DNA from: JAJEFO01 sp965209045
GTDB lineage: Bacteria > Pseudomonadota > Alphaproteobacteria > Rhodobacterales > Rhodobacteraceae
DNA: 64,000 bases
NCBI GenBank assembly: GCA_965209045.1
Contig: CBDBPW010000003.1
Span: 682,001 to 746,000 of the forward strand
Direction of reading: 5' to 3'
This document shows, one piece after another, positions 16,288-24,664 of this stretch. The translations under genes were made by a program, and so were the position numbers. Under the pieces are notes generated by a model. The model had not been told where the DNA came from. It ran no database searches and saw nothing but the letters and a program-made list of their open reading frames with translations. Numbering within the stretch: position 1 is the stretch's first letter; each line of letters opens with the position of its first letter.

Positions 16288-19158
16288 TCAGTCCGGCACG
16301 GCAAAGATCTGGCCGGGAAAGATCAGGTCCGGGTCGCGGATCCGGTCCGTGTTTGCCTCGTAGACGCGCACGTAGAGAATGCCCCTGCCATATCTCTTTC
16401 GCGCGAGGCCCCAAAGCGTGTTGCCGGGCTGGATCGTGACAAGCGAGACCGGCGCGAGCAAGGTTGCTGGGCTCTTGTCCAATGCCTGAATGTCCTCGAC
16501 CGCTTCACGGAGAAACGGGGTCTCCACACGCGAGATCACCCTGCCCTCTGAATTGAGCTCATCGACACGAAGCGTGTAGGTGCCCGTGTCGACATCCGGC
16601 AACGGCGTGCGCCACTGGCCGCCTTCGCCCACGCTGGCGTCGACCAAGTCCTTGTTGTCGAGGTAGATTCTGACTGTTTCCGTGCCTGTGGCACGACCTC
16701 CGACTGTGACTTCACCCTCGTCGTCATAGGCAATCGTGTCCACGGAGACATTCTCCGGAACCTCGGAACTGTCGCTGGAATCCTGAACAACCTGGACACC
16801 GCTTTCGTCCGCAAGAAGAACGGTTGGCAGCGATTGCCTTCCATCCGACTGGTCCGCTTGTTCGGTTGTCGTGGCGACCGATGCGGTCCGCTCGACATCG
16901 GGTTGCTCTGCCTGGTCGGTCGAGTTGACGGCTAACGCCGTTCGTCTGTCACCGGACGGCTCCGTCTGACCGGCAGAAGCGATTGTCGATGCGGTCTGCC
17001 CGACGTCGGCCTGCTCTGCCCGTTCCGTTGCAGCCGTGGTCGACGCCGTCCGCTCGGCATCGAGTTCCGTCGCTTGGTCGGTTGAAGCGTTTGTCGATGC
17101 GGTCTGCTCGACCTCCGGCTGTCCTGCCTGTTCCGTCGAGGCGGCGGTTGGTGTCGTCCGCCCGGCGTCAAGTTGCGTCGCTTGGTCGGTTGAAGCGGTT
17201 GTCGATGCGGTCCGTTCGATCTCCGGCTGCCCTGCCTGTTCCGTCGAGGCGGCGGTTGACGTCGTCCGCTCGCCACCGGTCTGCGCTGCCTGATCAACCA
17301 AGGCGTCAGTGTCGGTCCCTGGCGGTTCGTCGCCAACCGCATCAACTTCACCTGCAATCCTCACGGGTGCAACAGGTCCAAGAATCAGGGACGATGCACC
17401 GTCGAGGACTGTGCCGTCCAAGCGGGTCTCTGTCAGCGTAAGTTCGCGAGGTTGATCCGATACGCCGACTTCGGAGAAAATCACGAAGCTGCCTGATGCG
17501 TCGGCAGCGGACTCTCCGACCAGTTCGCCATTCAGATACAACGAAACCTTCGCATGGCCTTCGACCCCACGGCCCGCGATCACCGCGCTGCCGCCGGGTT
17601 CGATGCGGACAATGTCAAATGTTGCGCGGCTTACCGTGACTGGCGCGGACTCGATCGAAGTGGCGGAATCAGGCAATTCCGCAGGACCCAAGCTTGCGAT
17701 GCCCTCCAAGGCCGATGCGTCCGCCGCATCCGGTGTCGCAGCGACCCCCGCCTTCGTGCCGCCGTCCACCGTCGGCGCCACCGGCTCTGCAAGGTCCAGT
17801 GTCGCAACGCGTTCAGGTGCTGGCGCGTCCGGGACATCCGTCAATGCCGCCGCCGCCGCAACCTCGGGCATCGTGTCATCGTCCACCGCCGGCGTCACCG
17901 GTTCCGCAGGGTCCAGGGTTGCAATGACTTCGGGCGCCGGTGCGTCCGGGACGTCCGCTGCAACCGGCGTTGCCGCAACCTCCGCCGTCGCGCTGTCGTC
18001 CACGGCCGGCACCACCGGCTTCGAAGAGTCCAGTGTCGCAACGCTCTTTGGGGCCGCGTCCGGGACGTCAGCCGCATCCTCCTTCGCCGCGACCTGGGGC
18101 GTCGGGCCGTCGTCTTCCGTCGGCACCACAGGATCCGCAGGGTCCAGGGTCGCAACGCCCTCCGGAGCCGGCGCGTCCGGGACGTCAGCCTCCTCCGGGT
18201 TCGCCGAGACCTGGGGCGCCGGGCCGCCGTCTTCCGTCGGCGCCACCGGTTCCGCGGGGTCCAGGGTCGCAACGCGTGCAGGGGCCGACGCCTCCGGGAC
18301 GTCCGCCGCATCCATTTTCGCCGCGACCTGGGGCGTCGGGCCGCCGTCTTCCGTCGGCGCCACCGGTTCCCCAGGGTCCAGGGTCGCGACGCGTTCAGGG
18401 GCCGGCGCCTCCGGGACGTCCGCCGCATCCATTTTCGCCGCGACCTGGGGCGTCGGGCCGCCGTCTTCCGTCGGCGCCACCGGTTCCCCAGGGTCCAGGG
18501 TCGCGACGCGTTCAGGGGCCGGCGCCTCCGGGACGTCCGCCGGAACCTCCGTCACCACGAGCCCGGGCGCCGTGACATCGTCCGCCGTTGGCGTCGTCGG
18601 CTCCGCAGGGTCCAGGATCGCAACGCTTTCAGGAGCCGGCGCCTCCGGGACGTCCGCCGGAACCTCCGTCACCGCGAGCCCGGGCGCCGTGACATCGTCC
18701 GCCGTTGGCGTCGTCGGCTCCGCAGGGTCCGGGATCGCGACGCGTTCAGGGGCCGGCGCCTCCGGGACGTCCGCCGGAACCTCCGTCACCGCGACCCCGG
18801 GCGCCGTGGCATCGTCCACCGTTGGCGTCGTCGGCTCCGCAGGGTCCGGGATCGCGACGCGTTCAGGGGCCGGCGCCTCCGGGACGTCCGCCGGAACCTC
18901 CGTCACCGCGACCCCGGGCGCCGTGGCATCGTCTGCCGTTGGCGTCGTCGGTTCCGCAGGGTCCGGGATCGCGACGCGTTCAGTGGTCGACGCCTCCGGG
19001 GCGTCCGCCGGGTCCGTGTCGTCAACTGTCTCCGCCGTGACGGACGGGTCGCTTCCGGTTCCCGTGGTCGGGCTCTCGGGCAGCAAGAATATCCAAAGAA
19101 TGGCCAGCAAGAGGGCAATGGTGACAGCGCCAATGGCGCCCTTCCAGATTGGCTTCAC
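16288..19158 (-). CDS. Membrane-anchored LysM-domain protein with two long tandem-repeat linkers
   Basis: 956 residues from GTG at 19158, which follows AAGGGG at a good distance. GTG at 19203 would give 971. A single N-terminal transmembrane segment (AIGAVTIALLLAILWIFLL) is followed by about 11 copies of a 39-residue unit rich in Pro, Ala, Asp and Val (bases 17722-19005), then an Ig-like beta domain (FDIVRIEPGGSAVIAG). Eight copies of an 18-residue unit rich in Thr, Gln and Ala follow (16819-17250), then a second Ig-like domain (EVTVGGRATGTETVRIYLD) and a C-terminal LysM domain (VTIQPGNTLWGLARKRYG). Shorter alphaproteobacterial relatives also pair Ig-like and LysM domains. The LysM domain should bind peptidoglycan, with the repeats acting as a disordered acidic spacer. 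Confidence 0.88.
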   Translation of the reverse strand: MKPIWKGAIGAVTIALLLAILWIFLLPESPTTGTGSDPSVTAETVDDTDPADAPEASTTERVAIPDPAEPTTPTADDATAPGVAVTEVPADVPEAPAPERVAIPDPAEPTTPTVDDATAPGVAVTEVPADVPEAPAPERVAIPDPAEPTTPTADDVTAPGLAVTEVPADVPEAPAPESVAILDPAEPTTPTADDVTAPGLVVTEVPADVPEAPAPERVATLDPGEPVAPTEDGGPTPQVAAKMDAADVPEAPAPERVATLDPGEPVAPTEDGGPTPQVAAKMDAADVPEASAPARVATLDPAEPVAPTEDGGPAPQVSANPEEADVPDAPAPEGVATLDPADPVVPTEDDGPTPQVAAKEDAADVPDAAPKSVATLDSSKPVVPAVDDSATAEVAATPVAADVPDAPAPEVIATLDPAEPVTPAVDDDTMPEVAAAAALTDVPDAPAPERVATLDLAEPVAPTVDGGTKAGVAATPDAADASALEGIASLGPAELPDSATSIESAPVTVSRATFDIVRIEPGGSAVIAGRGVEGHAKVSLYLNGELVGESAADASGSFVIFSEVGVSDQPRELTLTETRLDGTVLDGASSLILGPVAPVRIAGEVDAVGDEPPGTDTDALVDQAAQTGGERTTSTAASTEQAGQPEIERTASTTASTDQATQLDAGRTTPTAASTEQAGQPEVEQTASTNASTDQATELDAERTASTTAATERAEQADVGQTASTIASAGQTEPSGDRRTALAVNSTDQAEQPDVERTASVATTTEQADQSDGRQSLPTVLLADESGVQVVQDSSDSSEVPENVSVDTIAYDDEGEVTVGGRATGTETVRIYLDNKDLVDASVGEGGQWRTPLPDVDTGTYTLRVDELNSEGRVISRVETPFLREAVEDIQALDKSPATLLAPVSLVTIQPGNTLWGLARKRYGRGILYVRVYEANTDRIRDPDLIFPGQIFAVPD
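16819..17250 (-). repeat. Tandem 54-bp repeats, 8 copies, in frame in the LysM gene
   Basis: Each unit encodes 18 residues on the pattern ASTEQAGQPEIERTASTT. The first four alternate between two subtypes (…EQAGQPE… and …DQAT[Q/E]LDA…), so the ancestral duplication unit was probably 36 residues. Later copies are more diverged. Confidence 0.9.
17722..19005 (-). repeat. Tandem 117-bp repeats, about 11 copies, in frame in the LysM gene
   Basis: Each unit encodes about 39 residues on the pattern DVPEAPAPER, then a VA[I/T][P/L]DP core and a variable tail. Copies fall into types. One has tails TEVPA (copies 1-4), one has tails AAKMDAA or similar (5-8), and the last ones diverge. Copies 5 and 6 are identical at protein level and nearly so in DNA, which suggests recent duplication. 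One copy is 38 residues. Confidence 0.92.
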
Positions 19159-19286
19159 GACTGCATTCCCCTTCACGGTCTGGTTCGAGCCAGTGTCAGG
19201 CACCTAATTGTCGCCAGGCGCTTGAGGGACAATACCAACGCCGCTAACAGGGGTCAAAACACCTTTTGCAACCAACGGCAGCTTGA

Positions 19287-19862
19287 ATGACCCAAACGAT
19301 TCCTTTCTCGCTCTGCGTCTATTGTGGTGCGCGCGACGGGCGAAACCCGAGCTACTCGCGATCAGCCCGCAAACTCGGACGGGCCATTGGCGAAAACGGA
19401 TGGCGCCTTGTCTATGGTGCAGGCGATGTGGGAATCATGGGCGCCGTCGCCGAAGCAGCGACAGCCGCAGGAGCTGCGGCGATTGGAGTGATTCCGACCC
19501 ACCTGCTGGAAACCGAAGCTCCGAACAGGTGCATCGGCGAGCGGATCATCACCGAGACCATGCATGAGAGGAAGAAGATCATGCTGATGAACGCGGACGC
19601 GGTGGCTGTCCTGCCGGGCGGGGCGGGTTCGCTGGACGAGTTCTTTGAAGTCCTTACCTGGGCGCAACTCGGGCTCCACGAGAAGCCGGTCTACCTGGTC
19701 GACATTGAAGGATACTGGCAACCGCTCTTGGCTCTCATCGGCCACGTGATTGCCGAGGGATTCGCGGATCCAAGCCTGGGCGATCTCGTGCAGGCGCTGC
19801 CGGACGTCGATGAACTGGTGGCAGAATTGAGGCGCTCGCTGCGCGAATCTCACCAAGGATAG
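19287..19862 (+). CDS. LOG-family protein (nucleoside 5'-monophosphate phosphoribohydrolase type)
   Basis: 191 residues, the LOG family (TIGR00730). In plants and several bacteria these enzymes remove ribose-5-phosphate from cytokinin nucleotides or AMP. The N-terminal FSLCVYCGARDG, the loop LVYGAGDVGIMGAVA, HERKKIMLMNADA and the catalytic signature PGGAGSLDEFFE are present. The usual signature is PGGxGTxxE, so serine replaces threonine. The start at 19287 is the natural one, and the stop precedes a hairpin shared with sodB. The call as LOG family is firm. Cytokinin production is not implied. Confidence 0.88.
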   Translation: MTQTIPFSLCVYCGARDGRNPSYSRSARKLGRAIGENGWRLVYGAGDVGIMGAVAEAATAAGAAAIGVIPTHLLETEAPNRCIGERIITETMHERKKIMLMNADAVAVLPGGAGSLDEFFEVLTWAQLGLHEKPVYLVDIEGYWQPLLALIGHVIAEGFADPSLGDLVQALPDVDELVAELRRSLRESHQG

Positions 19863-19946
19863 AGCGTTGCGCGCCAGGCCCCGAGGCAAAGGTCTCCGCG
19901 ATTCCGGGCCCGTTCGTCGGGGTGCCGAGGACCGTGGACAAAGCAA

Positions 19947-19973
19947 TCCCGTCGGCAAGGCAAGCCGACGGGA
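19947..19973. terminator. Perfect 10-bp inverted repeat between convergent genes
   Basis: TCCCGTCGGC and its exact reverse complement GCCGACGGGA flank a 7-base loop. It lies between the LOG gene (plus) and sodB (minus). The minus-strand downstream side is moderately T-rich (ATTGCTTTG), so it may end sodB transcription. The plus-strand side lacks a T-run. Confidence 0.6.
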
Positions 19974-19994
19974 CGTTGCGGCGGCGGCGGGCGC

Positions 19995-20594
19995 CTACAT
20001 GCGGCTTGCCACGTTTTCCCAGTTCACGAGACTGTTCAGGAAGTTCTCCAGATAGGCCGGGCGCTTGTTCCGGAAATCAATGTAGTACGAATGCTCCCAA
20101 ACATCGCATCCGAGCAGAGCGACCTGTCCAAAGCAAAGCGGATTCACGCCGTTCTCGGTCTTGGTCACCGCAAGGGACCCATCCGGGTTCTTGACGAGCC
20201 ATGCCCAGCCGGACCCGAACTGGCCGACGCCAGCGGCCGCGAACTGCGACTTGAACTCGTCTACCGATCCGAAGCTCTCGGCAAGTGCGTTTTCGAGCGC
20301 GCCAGGCATGCCGGATTCGCCCGGGCCCATCATCTCCCAGAACTGGTTATGGTTCCAGAGCTGGCTGATGTTATTGAAAATGCCATTCTGCGCCACGGCC
20401 CCCGCGTCGTAGGTCCCCTTGACTATCTCCTCCAGTGACTTGCCTTCCCATTCGGTGCCAGCAATCAGCTTGTTGCCATTGTCGACATACGCCTTGTGAT
20501 GGAGGTCGTGATGAAACTCGAGCGTCTCGGCGCTCATTCCTTGCGAGGCCAGCGCATCATGTGCATACGGAAGATCGGGGAGATCGAATGCCAT
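19995..20594 (-). CDS. sodB: Superoxide dismutase, Fe/Mn family
   Basis: 199 residues, the normal length. The start at 20594 follows AAGGGAA and gives the family N-terminus MAFDLPDLPYAHDAL. Metal ligands are visible: His in LEFHHDLHH, His in QLWNHNQFW, and Asp and His in CDVWEHSYY. The C-terminal block is DFRNKRPAYLENFLNSLVNW. It converts superoxide to hydrogen peroxide and oxygen in the cytoplasm. GSGWAWLV and the NNISQLWNHNQFW context resemble iron-type enzymes, but metal choice cannot be fixed by eye. It is divergent from the SDR gene at 20753. Confidence 0.95.
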   Translation of the reverse strand: MAFDLPDLPYAHDALASQGMSAETLEFHHDLHHKAYVDNGNKLIAGTEWEGKSLEEIVKGTYDAGAVAQNGIFNNISQLWNHNQFWEMMGPGESGMPGALENALAESFGSVDEFKSQFAAAGVGQFGSGWAWLVKNPDGSLAVTKTENGVNPLCFGQVALLGCDVWEHSYYIDFRNKRPAYLENFLNSLVNWENVASRM

Positions 20595-20752
20595 TGTTGG
20601 GTTCCCTTCTGTTGACGTGATGTACACTACCTGCGCAGGGTTGCCGGTCGGGTCAAGGCAGAGCCAGGAAATTTCCGGGAAATCCCGGAGTTTTGCCGGA
20701 GGGTTCTCCTGCGTCTGGTCGGACTGGCGACGGCGCCGAATTGAGGAAAGCA

Positions 20753-21457
20753 ATGCCAAAGGCCGTAATCGTTGGTGGAACGGGCGGGATTGGAGCCGGC
20801 ATCGCACGCGCCGTCGTCGCCAGGGGATGGGAACTGACCGTAACTGGCGCCACTGCCGAAGAGGTTGAAGTGCATCTCGAAGCAGCGCCGGACGTCCCGG
20901 CGGCCGCTCTGGACGTGACGGACAATGACGCGGTCGAGACCTTCTTCAACACCCTGAATTCCTTGGACGGCCTTGTGAATTGTGCGGGCATCATCAGGAA
21001 GCTCGACGAATACGACATGGACACGTTCCAGAAAGTGATCGACGTCAACCTCACGGGCACGATGCGATGCTGCCTCGCCGCGCACCCGCTGCTTTCCGCT
21101 GCCGGCGGCGCGATCGTGAACACCGGGTCGATGTACACGTATTTTGGCGGGCCGCACGCACCGGCCTACACCGCATCGAAGGGTGCCGTGGCCCAGTTGA
21201 CCAAGGCGCTCGCAGGCAAGTGGGGTTCCGACGGCATTCGCGTGAACGCCATTGCGCCGGGATGGATCGAAACGCCGATGACCGAGGCCATACGCGGCGA
21301 CGGTTCGCGCGAACCGGCCATCTTGAACCGGACGCCGCTGTCTCGTTGGGGTCAGGCCGCCGAGGTCGGCGCGCTTGCATCGTGGCTGCTTTCTGAGGAA
21401 GCTTCGTTCGTTACCGGCGCAACCTACCCTGTGGACGGCGGCTATTCCGCCATGTGA
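20753..21457 (+). CDS. SDR-family oxidoreductase
   Basis: 234 residues, a classical short-chain dehydrogenase. The nucleotide-binding GGTGGIGAG lies near the N-terminus (7-15). NCAGII follows, and the catalytic YTASKG (YxxxK) is at about 141-146, with IAPGWIETPM after it. The start at 20753 follows GAGGAAAG. The frame is open a little upstream, but the core begins here. The downstream cupin gene overlaps the stop by 4 bases (GTGA), so the two are coupled and probably act on one substrate. The substrate is unknown. Family members next to cupins often work in sugar or aromatic catabolism. Confidence 0.85.
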   Translation: MPKAVIVGGTGGIGAGIARAVVARGWELTVTGATAEEVEVHLEAAPDVPAAALDVTDNDAVETFFNTLNSLDGLVNCAGIIRKLDEYDMDTFQKVIDVNLTGTMRCCLAAHPLLSAAGGAIVNTGSMYTYFGGPHAPAYTASKGAVAQLTKALAGKWGSDGIRVNAIAPGWIETPMTEAIRGDGSREPAILNRTPLSRWGQAAEVGALASWLLSEEASFVTGATYPVDGGYSAM

Positions 21458-21990
21458 ACGACATGCCCATTGAATCCCAAGACCAGAATCCGATGACGCC
21501 CTATCAGTTGCCCTTCCCAAAGGAGGCGCTCGACGAAATCGTCATAGCGGACGCCATTCCGGAAGATGAACGCCTTTGGGTGCCGCAGACCGACACCGTG
21601 TCATTCCGGCCGCTGTGCCTGAACCGAAGCCAGGGATACTGGATGAACCTGCTGCGAGTTCGCCAGTCCGGCGTCCTGTCGCGCCACCGGCACCCTCAAC
21701 CGGTGCATGGATTCGTCCTGAAGGGAAGCTGGCACTACCTGGAACATGACTGGGTCGCGCGAGAAGGTTCATACGTGTTCGAGGCCCCGGGCGAGACTCA
21801 TACATTGGTCGTGCCCGACGACGTGGAAGAGATGATCACGTATTTTCAGGTAAATGGAGTGATGATCTACGTGGACCCCTACGGGAGCGTCCAGGGATAC
21901 GAAGACGTCTTCACCAAGATCGACATGTGCCGGAAGCACTTCCGCGACGTCGGATTGGGCGAGGACTACGTCGACCAGTTCATTCGCTGA
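21454..21990 (+). CDS. Cupin-fold protein resembling 2,4'-dihydroxyacetophenone dioxygenase
   Basis: 178 residues. A single cupin barrel is recognised from SRHRHPQPVHGFVLKGSWHYLEHDW (cupin motif 1, His and Glu-like ligands) and GSYVFEAPGETHTLVVPDD (motif 2, with its His). The surrounding sequence (RPLCLNRSQGYWMNLLRV) matches the 2,4'-dihydroxyacetophenone dioxygenase family, whose one characterised activity cleaves an aromatic ketone side chain. Most family members are uncharacterised. It starts with GTG at 21454 inside the SDR stop, and ATG at 21463 is an alternative. An operon with the SDR gene is likely. Confidence 0.75.
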   Translation: MNDMPIESQDQNPMTPYQLPFPKEALDEIVIADAIPEDERLWVPQTDTVSFRPLCLNRSQGYWMNLLRVRQSGVLSRHRHPQPVHGFVLKGSWHYLEHDWVAREGSYVFEAPGETHTLVVPDDVEEMITYFQVNGVMIYVDPYGSVQGYEDVFTKIDMCRKHFRDVGLGEDYVDQFIR

Positions 21991-22124
21991 AACAGACGCG
22001 AACTGATGCACATGGTCGCTGCCGAAGTGTGGCTGATGAAACGGGTCGAGCTGCCGTTCCCAGATCAAGCTCGCCGTGTAACCGAGTGCGAAATGGAGAT
22101 TTTCCTAGCGGGTTCGATCTCCGG

Positions 22125-22150
22125 TCCCGCCATTTTGGCAGGATCATTTT
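22125..22150 (+). terminator. Hairpin after the SDR/cupin pair
   Basis: TCCCGCCA-TTT-TGGCAGGA forms an 8-bp stem with one mismatch, followed by TCATTTTA. It lies about 135 bases after the cupin stop and 55 bases before the MMPL-type exporter gene. It overlaps a stretch that looks like a tRNA 3' end. Confidence 0.45.
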
Positions 22151-22203
22151 ACGCGCCGGTCGATTGACACTGTCCACTGACTGCAAGATACGCGAAGGTG
22201 ATC

Positions 22204-24528
22204 ATGGATGCGTTCATTTCACTAGCAGTGCGCCGTCGGTGGCTCACAGTGCTGGTTTCAGCGCTTGCCTGTTTTGCAATTGCTTCGGGCGTCGTGCGGC
22301 TGGTTGAAGTTGACGTGGATTTTCGAAACCACTTCAGCAAGGACGACCCACGCCTCGTCGCGCTTGAACAGCTGGAAGAAACCTACGCACTGTCCGACTC
22401 CCTCCTTGTCGTCATGGCACCGCAGTCCGGCGCCATATTCACGCGCGAGGCACTCACGGCTGTCGAGGAGATGACCGAGCAACTCTGGCAGACTCCCTTC
22501 GTTACACGAGTCGATTCAATCACCAACTACTCGCACAGCTGGGCAGACGGCGATGAGCTTTTCGTCGAGGTGCTGATCGATGAAGCCGCCGCGCTGTCCC
22601 AAGATGACCTGGAGCGGATCAAGGAAATTGCGCTGGGAACGGAAGAGATTGCGGGTCGGTTCGTGTCCCGGGATGGGCGCATCGCCGGGTTGGTCGTCAA
22701 TCTCGTGCTTCCGGACGTCAACCGACAGCAGGCCAAGGTGGACGTGGTCGACTTTCTTCATGCCGCTGTCGCGGAAGCCAGTTCCAGCCATGCAAACATC
22801 GAATACCATGTCACGGGCGAACTCCTGCTCAACCGCGCCATTCGCGACGCACTCAATGAAGACACTGCGAAGCTCGGACTGGTCGCATTCGTGACAATGC
22901 TCGTGGTGGCGTTCGCGTTGCTGCACTCGGTTTCCGCGGTCTGTGCAATCATTGTCATGATGGTTGCAGTCGTCATCTCGGGGCTTGGATTCGCTGGCTG
23001 GACCGGCATGAAGCTGTATGGCGAAAGCGGCGCGGCGCTGTTCGTGCTCATGGCGGTCGCCGTTGCGCATTCCATGCATGTCATCGAGGGAATGCTGGCA
23101 CAGATGCGGCAGGGCATGGATCGAAGGAAGGCGGCAATTCATTCCGTTCAATCAAATGCTTGGCCGGTGTTCCTCACTTCCGCTACGACCGCGATCGGAT
23201 TCCTGAGCCTGAACTTCTCCGAAATGCCGCCGTTTCGCGTCATGGGCAACATCGTCGCGTTCGGCGCCATGTGCGCCTTTGTCCTTGCGGTTACTCTGTT
23301 GCCTGCGCTGCTGTCGCTCCTTCCCGTGAGCGCCCGACCCTTGCGCGCAGGCAAACGCGCCTTCTTTGATCTGTTCGGACGATTCGTGGTCACTCACCAC
23401 ATTGCACTGCTGGTTTCGTGCGGCGCGGTCATCATCGCGCTCATCGCCGGCATCACGCGGATCGAACTCAACGAAAACCCTCTCGAACTTCTTGACAGGA
23501 GCTACGAGTACCGCCGGTCCACGGACTTCGTAAGCGAGAATTTCTCCGGACTGGAACCGTTCGAGTATTCACTCAGCGCGGGACGGGAGGCGGGCATCAC
23601 GGATGTCGAATACCTGCGTGACGTCGATGCGTTTGCCGCTTGGTACAGGGCCCAGCCTGAAGTCGCCCACGTCTTTGCCCTTACCGACATTCTCAAGCGG
23701 CTGAACCAAAGCCTGAACGGCGACGATCCGGAAAGTTACGTGGTGCCGGAAGAATCGGACCTCGCCGCACAATACCTGTTGCTGTACGAGTTTTCGTTGC
23801 CGATGGGGCTCGACCTCAACAATCTCATCGATGTCGAACGGTCCGCCTCACGCATGACGGTAGTGCTGAAGAACCTGTCCGCGAAGGAGAAGATCGACCT
23901 TGACAGCCGTGCGCAGGCCTGGCTGCGGCTAAACGCGCCAAGTCTTGAGACCGGAGCCACAGGGGCTACGCTCATCGGAGCCTATTCGATCAAGAGAAAC
24001 ATCGAAAAGATGCTGATCGGCACCTTTGTCGCGATGTCTGTCGTCTCGCTGCTGCTCGTCTTCATCTTCAGAAGCCTGCGATTTGGCCTGATCAGCTTGA
24101 TACCCAATTTCGTTCCTGCCGCCATGGCGATGGGCGCTTGGGGTTACGCTGTGGGGGAAATTGGCGTTGCCGCCTCGGTGGTGACGGCCTTGGCGTTTGG
24201 AATTATCGTCGATGACACGATTCACTTCCTGACCAAGTACTTGCGATCCCGCAAGCAAGGCCTCCTGCCGTCAGAATCGGTTCAGTCTGCGCTCAGCACG
24301 GTAGGCAAGGCACTGTTCGCGACGACAGTCGTTTTCGCCCTTGGTTTCCTCGTGTTCGGAGCGTCGGGGATGGCGAGCAACCAGACGCTTGGCTTGCTCT
24401 TGGGAACGACTGTCATCATTGCCCTGCTGGCAGACTTCCTATTCCTGCCACCCCTCTTGATCGCCCTTGACGGTGCCAAGGAGTCAACCAAGCAGATCAG
24501 GGAGCGGTTGAAGCAGGAGGCCGATTAG
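22204..24528 (+). CDS. RND-superfamily exporter, MMPL/HpnN-like (lipid-type)
   Basis: 774 residues from ATG 22204, which follows AAGG (GTG at 22198 is in frame). There are two homologous halves, each with one TM, a periplasmic domain (about 30-210 and 405-595), and five TM helices. The first half contains KLYGESGAALFVLMAVAVAHSMHVIEG. The second contains VTALAFGIIVDDTIHFLTKYLRSRKQG, with paired acidic residues in TM4-type position. The length and no requirement for an HlyD partner fit the MMPL/HpnN group, which moves hopanoids, mycolates, sterols or other lipids out of the inner membrane. Its neighbours are a sterol-methyltransferase-like gene and a LolA-like gene, which supports a lipid cargo. 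Cargo identity is inference. Confidence 0.85.
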   Translation: MDAFISLAVRRRWLTVLVSALACFAIASGVVRLVEVDVDFRNHFSKDDPRLVALEQLEETYALSDSLLVVMAPQSGAIFTREALTAVEEMTEQLWQTPFVTRVDSITNYSHSWADGDELFVEVLIDEAAALSQDDLERIKEIALGTEEIAGRFVSRDGRIAGLVVNLVLPDVNRQQAKVDVVDFLHAAVAEASSSHANIEYHVTGELLLNRAIRDALNEDTAKLGLVAFVTMLVVAFALLHSVSAVCAIIVMMVAVVISGLGFAGWTGMKLYGESGAALFVLMAVAVAHSMHVIEGMLAQMRQGMDRRKAAIHSVQSNAWPVFLTSATTAIGFLSLNFSEMPPFRVMGNIVAFGAMCAFVLAVTLLPALLSLLPVSARPLRAGKRAFFDLFGRFVVTHHIALLVSCGAVIIALIAGITRIELNENPLELLDRSYEYRRSTDFVSENFSGLEPFEYSLSAGREAGITDVEYLRDVDAFAAWYRAQPEVAHVFALTDILKRLNQSLNGDDPESYVVPEESDLAAQYLLLYEFSLPMGLDLNNLIDVERSASRMTVVLKNLSAKEKIDLDSRAQAWLRLNAPSLETGATGATLIGAYSIKRNIEKMLIGTFVAMSVVSLLLVFIFRSLRFGLISLIPNFVPAAMAMGAWGYAVGEIGVAASVVTALAFGIIVDDTIHFLTKYLRSRKQGLLPSESVQSALSTVGKALFATTVVFALGFLVFGASGMASNQTLGLLLGTTVIIALLADFLFLPPLLIALDGAKESTKQIRERLKQEAD

Positions 24529-24664
24529 GTTCTCTTGTCTTGCCCGTAGTGATGCCGATGAGCGGGAAGAGGCAATTCTGCCTTTCCTTGCCCTCGGCAC
24601 AAGGGCAAACTCAACGTGTTGCGCGCTGACCGGTCACCGCGGAGACCCCGAGAACGGCAACCTG

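Noticed and set aside
17554..19290. Plus-strand genes of 530-580 codons across the repeat region
   Set aside because: They are antisense to the LysM gene, consist only of Arg/Ser/Gly-rich repeats, and are explained by stop-free repeat units divisible by three.
22060..22140. Possible tRNA gene ending in GGTTCGATCTCCGGTCCCGCCA
   Set aside because: The T-stem does not pair, no matching 5' acceptor strand was found about 70 bases upstream, and no anticodon arm is apparent. Kept only as a weak attachment-site finding.
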